From positions 62,001 through 126,000 of the forward strand of contig CANNZV010001051.1 of NCBI GenBank assembly GCA_947561585.1: a DNA stretch of 64,000 nt, written 5' to 3'. A model generated the notes under the pieces. It worked only from the letters and a program-made list of their open reading frames with translations, did not search any database and was not told where the DNA came from. The DNA comes from Caprella mutica. Lineage: Eukaryota; Arthropoda; Malacostraca; Amphipoda; Caprellidae. The position numbers and the translations under genes are program-made. Below, piece by piece: positions 24,401 to 33,400 of the stretch (positions are counted from its first letter, which is position 1; every line of letters starts with the position of its first letter).

Positions 24401-27400
24401 ACTATCAAACAACTGTTGCAATATTACATGCAATTACATTGTATGTGTCCTAAGAAATCTCACCTGTTCGTTACTAGGAGCATTAAGAGTGAGAGTTGAG
24501 GCCTGTAGACTAGGGTCTGACTTCAAACTAAGTCTTAATGGAACAGGCTTAATAATCACTGGTTTGCTAGGCTCAGTAACCTAAAATAGAAAACAATTAC
24601 TCATTGAGTGGATAATTTTGTTAAGTAATATATATTATTATATAAATAGAGATCATTTATACAATATTTAAAGTTAACTTCAGTACTTTTATACAGCTAA
24701 GTTATTTAGTCTCCAACCTGGTGGTTGCTGCCCGTACTCTCCCCGGTGTTGTAGGCGGAGGAGGAATCTCTGTGGTCGCACGTGCAGTCCTCCCCCATCA
24801 AAGAATTATTCTCCACCACCCACTGCTCCACCGACTTCCTCTTCTCTCTATCACAGGACAAGGACTTTGACTCCCGCATGCTCCTGGAAGTGTTCCCCCG
24901 GTTGAACTGGTTGGTAGTGCTACCGGTGGAAGAGTTGCTGCTCTTGCTGCCCCGGGTGCCCCGTGGGTCGCTTGGTGAGCGGGTCATTTTGTTATCACTG
25001 TTCTCAGTGCGAGAGACACAGAAGGAGTTGGAGTGCTTCATAGGCACCTTAGAGGCTATCCTTCTACCAGTCTTACCAGCCTCGTAAGGCATGCAGTAGA
25101 TTGGCTCATCGGACTCAGTGATGTCTGGAATAGACTCGTAGATGTGATCTGAGTCAGTGGCGTTGGTGAGAGAGGGTAGAGTCATGGGGGCTCTCAGGAG
25201 CCTCTTCTTGTCTATCTTATTCTTGAGGGAATCTTTACTCCCTGTTACTTTGTAGACAGAAATGCCTGTCTCCTCCAACTGTCTACATTCCTTAACCACT
25301 TTCTCCATCTGTCTGTCTATGGATACCAGCTCTCTGTCTATTGTGTTGAGACCCTTATCATCTGTGGGGGAGTGCGCAGACTCTGTCACAGTAGACTCCT
25401 CTTTGGGAGTGGTGCTCTGTTCTTCTCCTCCACTCTCCTCAGTCTCCTCCATCAGACAACTGATGGTGTTGGTGGGAGGAGCTACTGGTTGAATCCTGTA
25501 GAAACTGTCATAGAGAGAGAATTGTCACTGACGTCATTTGAAAACATGAGCTTGATGGCAATTAGCTTATTGCAATTTATTGTCGTGAAACAGTTTTAAA
25601 ATCACTTTCATTGAAGATATAATTATTTTATTATTTAAATAGGATTTTTTTAATACACAGTTTATTGTAAGGTAAATTGATGCTACTCTGAGTCCCTGTA
25701 CTAAAAACAAAATTCAACTCATTTGATTATTATTGATATTTAGTTAACTGCAAGGTAATGAAGCAGAGTGATACATTTAACATTTTTATTCACAGAAGAA
25801 TGCTTTTGTTACTTCTTTCGATATGAAACTTTAAGCTAGTTGAAGCTAATTTGTAAAAAAGAACTTCAATCACCTGGTAGCACTGAACTACCAGCACTCA
25901 CCTGGTAGCACTGAACTACCACCACTCACCTGGTAGCACTGAACTACCACCACTCACCTGGTAGCACTGAACTACCAGCACTCACCTGGTAGCACTGAAC
26001 TACCAGCACTCACCTGGTAGCACTGAACTACCAGCACTCACCTGGTAGCACTGAACTCCTCATTAGCGTCTGACATTCCACACTCCTCACTCTCCACAGC
26101 CAACTCATCCTCCAGTAAGTCACCCTCCTCTAGATCATCCTCATCCTGCAAAGATAAATCACATCAGTAAATCAGAGGGTGTAACGTCTGCTGCAACTGT
26201 TACGGACTTTAGTTCAAAATTAATACAACTAAGTATTTGTACAGTAACCTCTAAAATAATAGTTTCACAAGAGTCTCGAATGTTTTAATTAATATTTTTT
26301 GTTTCGTTAACCAAATAGCCCAAACTCTCAAATACCGCTTAATACTTTGGTTCTAGGGGAGTTGCCACGGGGCGAATTGCCACTGTTTGAATTGCCACTG
26401 TGGGAACTGCCCATTTGGGTGAATTGCCGCTGGGTGAACTGCCCATGTGGGGGGATTGCCACTGGGTGAATTGCCCATGTGGGAGAATTGCCACCGGGGA
26501 ACTGCAAATGTGGGGGAATTGCCACCGGGGAACTGCAAATGTGGGGGAATTGCCACTGGGTGAACTGCCCATGTGGGGAATTGCCACTGGGTGAACTGCC
26601 CATGTGGGGAATTGTCACTGGGTGAACTGCCCATGTGGGGAATTGTCACTGGGTGCCGATGATACCTTAAACTGTTAAACCCTTGAAAATATACAGTGAT
26701 AAAGTTCCTTTCAATATGTCCTTATTTGATATTCGTGCTATCTTTATCCATTATTTTCGGCTGTGAAGCGCCCCTCCCCCCCACTTATATTGGTACACCG
26801 ACAATTGGGCCCAGGACAATTGAGCCCTACGACAATTGGGCCCCAAAACAATTGAGCCCAGAAAAAATTGGACAGAAGACACAATCAAGTAGTGTTACTT
26901 TTTATTACTAGAGCAGTGACAATATTATCTTTGAAATATGCTTTATAGTCTCTATCTTTTTAAATTATAATCCGAAGTCCAATTGTCGTGGGGCCCAATT
27001 GTCCTGGGCCTCAATTGTCCTAGGCCCAACTGTCGGCGGGGCCAATTGTCGGTCCATGCTTATATTAAAAGGGGGGGGGGTACACCTAAACACACGGGGC
27101 GAGTGTGTTTTTAGTTCATCCATCTTGTGTACGTAGTGATGCAGTCAGTGAGAGTTGTTTACCCAGTGACAATTCACCCAGTGGCAATTCACCCACATGA
27201 GAAGTTCACCCAGTGGCAATTCACCCACATGAGCAGTTCACCCAGTGGCAATTCGCCGTGCACCAATACTTTCTTCCTAAATCCATATGTATGTTATTCA
27301 ATGTATAGGCCTAGCCATTAAATGTGGCGATAGTACCTTTGATAGGCCTATAGGATATGTCAGAGAGAGCACTTTTCTCTGGCAGAACTGGCTGAATACC

Positions 27401-30400
27401 GCCATATTTGCTAAACAGTGTATTTTCAAATTTGTGTCAATAAAATCATAACCGGTTGTTACCCACTTCTATTTTCTGTATAATTGATAGACAATAATTA
27501 AATCAGTTACTAAATTATGGAAATAAAGTAATGAACAATTTATTCCGGAGTGATTAGTTCACATATAAATCTAATCCCATTAAAGCAGAAGTCTAGCGTC
27601 AATTCTCAAACCCCAGACGTGGTCATAAGACAACCAGAAGCCTCTTTCCTGACGTCAAAAGGACACAAAATAGCACAGAATATTTACGAACAGAAGGAAA
27701 AGTAAAGTGAAATTTGTCAAGTGATAGTGATAGTATGGTTTACGTAACACTGTGTTAAGTGATAGTATGACTTACGTAGCACTGTGTTAAGTGATAGTAT
27801 GACTTACGTAACACTCTGTTAAGTGATAGTATGACTTACGTAACACTGTGTTAAGTGATAGTATGACTTACGTAGCACTGTGTTAAGTGATAGTATGACT
27901 TACGTAACACTGTGTTAAGTGATAGTATGACTTACGTAACACTCTGTTAAGTGATAGTATGACTTACGTAGCACTCTGTTAAGTGATAGTATGACTTACG
28001 TAGCATTGTGTTCGTGAGACTAGTAGCGTTACTTTCAGTTTACAGCTCTTGAAGAGATCTTCTGTTTGAACTCTCGTGGAGAGCTCCGTCCCATCCATCT
28101 GAAACACAAGAAACACTCAGTATTGTCATCTGAAACACAAGAAACACTCAGTATTGTCATCTGAAACACAAGAAACACTCAGTATTGTCATCTGAAACAC
28201 AAGAAACACTCAGTATTGTCATCTGAAACACAAGAAACACTCTGTATTGTCATATGAAACACAAGAAACACTCAGTATTGTCATCTGAAACACAAGAAAC
28301 ACTCAGTATTGTCATCTGAAACACAAGAAACACTCTGTATTGTCATATGAAACACAAGAAACACTCAGTATTGTCATCTGAAACACAAGAAACACTCAGT
28401 ATTGTCATCTGAAACACAAGAAACACTCAGTATTGTCATCTGAAACACAAGAAACACTCAGTATTGTCATCTGAAACACAAGAAACACTCTGTATTGTCA
28501 TATGAAACACAAGAAACACTCAGTATTGTCATCTGAAACACAAGAAACACTCAGTATTGTCATCTGAAACACAAGAAACACTCTGTATTGTCATATGAAA
28601 CACAAGAAACACTCAGTATTGTCATCTGAAACACAAGAAACACTCAGTATTGTCATCTGAAACACAAGAAACACTCTGTATTGTCATATGGAACACAAGA
28701 AACACTCAGTATTGTCATCTGAAACACAAGAAACACTCAGTATTGTCATCTGAAACACAAGAAACACTCTGTATTGTCATATGAAACACAAGAAACACTC
28801 AGTATTTTCATCTGAAACACAAGAAACACTCTGTATTGTCTTATGAAACACAAGAAACACTCAGTATTGTCATCTGAAACACAAGAAACACTCAGTATTG
28901 TCATCTGAAACACAAGAAACACTCTGTATTGTCATATGAAACACAAGAAACACTCAGTATTGTCATCTGAAACGCAAGAAACACTCAGTATTGTCATCTG
29001 AAACACAAGAAACACTCTGTATTGTCATATGAAACACAAGAAACACTCAGTATTGTCATCTGAAACACAAGAAACACTCAGTATTGTCATCTGAAACACA
29101 AGAAACACTCTGTATTGTCATCTGAAACACAAAAAACACTCAGTATTGTCATCTGAAACGCAAGAAACACTCAGTATTGTCATCTGAAACACAAGAAACA
29201 CTCAGTATTGTCATCTGAAACGCAAGAAACACTCAGTATTGTCATCTGAAACGCAAGAAACACTCAGTATTGTCATCTGAAACGCAAGAAACACTCAGTA
29301 TTGTCATCTGAAACGCAAGAAACACTCAGTATTGTCATCTGAAACGCAAGAAACACTCAGTATTGTCATCTGAAACACAAGAAACACTCAGTATTGCCAT
29401 CTGAAACACAAACAAATATTAAAGTAGGTAGGTATTTTCACTGTAAAAATAGTTTAGAAAAAATAAAGTTGAATTATGAGATTCTTCTAATAAATGAAAA
29501 GTTAATTTAAGTTAAGTTAATTCAATAATATTTACTCTCTGGAACTTACTGATTTTATATTCAAAATTCTTTAGTGTAAAATTGAAAATTGTAATAATCA
29601 TACATGAATTACGTTGAAATAATGAACTAGATTACCTGCAGAATTTGATCCCCTATTTTTATTCTACCATCTCTGGCTGCAGGTGAGTTAGGCTCTATTT
29701 GCGACACCAGAACTTCAGTCAGGTACTCAGGCTGTAGCTGAGAAAAGAAATACTTCAGTCAGTCTCTAAAGGCGAGAGTTAGTTTTCTATGAACTACCGT
29801 GATGTTTAAAGGGTCACTAGAGAAGAAATGAGTTTGTCTCTGTTTAATTCTTAGGGAATTCATTTATTGTTCAATTGAATGTTAACACAAAGTGACACTC
29901 TTAGTAGTACCATAAAAACTCTGAACACTATTTCAAGTTATGTTAATGTTTCATTAAATAATTTCTGGCAAATAATAAAGAAATTCCACCTGCTTGTTTT
30001 TGGTCTTCTCTTCCTCTTGCTCCGTCTTCACCGGTGAAGCCGGAGGCTCCATGGAGGAATTGGCAGCAGCTCCCCGGGGGTTGTAAAAAAGGGTGAGGCC
30101 TAATTTCTCCTCCATTGAACTCCTCTCCAATATTATTTCCTAGAAAAGAAGCAATTAAAGTTGAAAAACAACTGGGAAGAATCTCAAAAAGGAACAATTT
30201 AATGATATTTGAAATGACTCTTGTACTAATACACTAATGGAGTTCACCACACCTCTAGTCAATATCTAGTGATAGGAACAAGTATCACCATATCAGTTAA
30301 CTATCTGATAGCTTACTAATGTTTCTAATTTTTGTCACCGAAATCTTATAATAAAATTAGTTGCCTTCAGTTAGAAATAAAGTTTCAGTTCTTTTTATAA

Positions 30401-33400
30401 TATAATAGTTATGTACTTACAAATATGTTTGAATGTTTCCTTTGCTTATTCAAATATAGTATGTCATACAGAAAAGAAAATGATGTAATTTATTAGCATT
30501 GCATTAAAATAGGACATAAGTATTTTCTTATTTAAGAAAGCGTCACTATATTAAACTATAATTAATGGCTATATTAAAGTACCAGTAACCACCACATGGT
30601 TGCTAAGTACCAGTAACCACCACATGGTTGCTAAGTACCAGTAACCACCACATGGTTGCTAGAGTACCAGTAACCACCACATGGTTGCTAGAGTACCAGT
30701 AACCACCACATGTTTGCTAGAGTACCAGTAACCACCACATGGTTGCTAGAGTACCAGTAACCACCACATGGTTCACTGACTACCAGTAACCATGCTAAGT
30801 TGTTTACAATGGTGCACGTGCCCTGACGATCTGTTTAGAGCTGAGTAGGGAGCTTTTCCTGTTGTTTACATCTAGGCGCTACATCACAGTGTGTGTTTAC
30901 TCTGCTTCACTCCTCCACAGCTTCACATTCTGCCACTCTGCTCACTATGCAGATAAGCTTTTATATTGCAGTCATTTTCACAGTGAAGAAATGCACACAC
31001 ATTGAAATTGATTCACTCTATCAAATAGTAGCAGCCTTTTCTCCACAGTGTGGCGCAGTGAGTTGGTGAATATGCGCCACTGCCTTGTAGACAGTGTGGC
31101 GCAGTGAGTTGGTAAATATGCGCCACTGCCTTGTAGAGAGTGTGGCGCAGTGTTAGCGTAAGCGGATTATCCGCTGCACACGAAATCACCTGCAATATTG
31201 CGCCTACGAAAGCCTATAGCAGTCACATCTCCATTTGATCGGGTTAGAGTCAATGGAATGCATATTAAAGTACAAATCTGATTAAGACTACCTATACATT
31301 TCGTGTGATAGCTAATATTAATATACTGAATGCATGTGATAGAGCATCTATAGACTATTCCGTCAGAAATTGAAGGGAAAATAAATAATAATGGTTACAA
31401 AATTGATTTAGAATCCAGCGTTTCGAAAATATAAAGAATATCTATTTTTTAAATTATATGCAAAATTTACCTTTTTCAATAAGTGAAAAATATTGAAAAT
31501 AAAAGCTTCTAAAGAAAGTGTTCAGTATTTAATGTCACGGTGCATTAACCGACGAGTATAGTTAGTAATAGTTACATATTAACTATATGTCAAGCTATAG
31601 GTTATACTTGCCATAAAACATGTGATGAGTGACGATATCGTAAGAAATGTATCGGTACTCTCCCCACTTCTCTCACCTCTAATCACTTCTCTCACCTCTA
31701 ATCACTTCTCTCACCTCTAATCACTTCTCTCACCTCTAATCACTTCTCTCACCTCTAATCACTTCTCTCACCTCTAACTACTCACCTCTAATCACTTCTC
31801 TCACCTCTAACTACTCACCTCTAATCACTTCTCTCACCTCTAACTACTCACCTCTATGTCTATCTCTTGCTCCAGGTACTGCGAAAGACTCTGCGGTAAG
31901 TCACCGGGGAAGACGTAGTCACCCTCGGGTGAGGAGTTCGGGGATGGGGGGAGGAGGGGCACCTCGGGGGAAGTCAGTGGGGAATGCACTCTACTCCCCT
32001 CTCCTGTAATGGGGGAAACATATCAATGGGGCAAACATCTTAATGGGGTAAAATCCCAATGGTAACATAGGTTTATAATCTTCACAATAGTTATCTGTTC
32101 AAACTACCAAAAGTTCACAGTTTTTCTCACCAATGGGACTCCTTCTATCCACAGCCACAGCAGCAGCTGAGATGATAACACTATCCTCGGGTGAGTTCTC
32201 TCCCCCCGGGGGGTGGAGTGGTGGGTAGCATCCCCCCACCCACCCCCCTTCAGATACCATCCACACCCCAGTCAGCAAAGACATCTGCGGAGATGAGAAT
32301 ATTATCACCTTCTGCATTTAGTATACATATAGCCTAGTATTGGAGAGGTAAGAACTATTATCACCTATATAATGTATTTATGTACATAAATTTAGCTCAA
32401 TTTTTCAATTTGCACAGTCTCGAGAATGCGCTGCACGTTTTTTACCCCTTTAACCCCTAATGCCGAGCCTTCTGAAGTTGAATACTAATAAATGTGTATA
32501 TCATTATTATATAACCCCCTGCCAGGTCATGAAACAATCATGAATTGTGCACTACAACAAACTTTAGTGTGGACATTACGCCAATGGACATTACGCAAAT
32601 GGACATTACGCAAATGGACATTACGCCAATGGACATTACGTAAATGGACATTACGCCAATGGACATTACGCCAATGGACATTACGCCAATGGACATTACG
32701 CAAATGGACATTACGCAAATGGACATTACGCCAATGGACATTACGCAAATGGACATTACGCCAATGGACATTACGACAATGTACATTACGCCAATGGACA
32801 TTACTCCAATGGACATTACGACAATGGACATTACGCCAATGGACATTACTCCAATGGACATTACTCCAATGGACATTTGGCCGAAAAACAATTGCGCATG
32901 TACTATTAGATAGGAATTGTTGAGAAGAAATCCTTAGAGTCTAACCCATCACTGCGTGGTGTATCATATGTACTATAATCAAATGAATATAAAAATAGAG
33001 CAGAAAAACTTAATTTCACATTACATATGAAATCTTTAGTTAGGAAAAATTATTTCTCGCACTTTTGAACTTAATAAATTTGTATGTTAGATTAATATTC
33101 AAAAATTCCTCTCTAATTTCAAATTTCATTCCCAATAATTGTATATTCTCAAATGATTTTGTTTCTGTTTAAAAATACAATACTTTCCTATTAAATATAA
33201 ATGAATAATTATCTCATTTGATTGAAATATCTGTCGTGAAACACCTTCATTTATTGCAAATAAAGTGCCTGAAGAATTGCAAATAAAAGTTCTTATGAAT
33301 GTATTCGATAGAATGATTAATAAGTCCAATATACAATATATATGTCCAATGTCTTCCTAACACTTACACAGAGTTTAATACAACCTAAAATAAACCAAAA

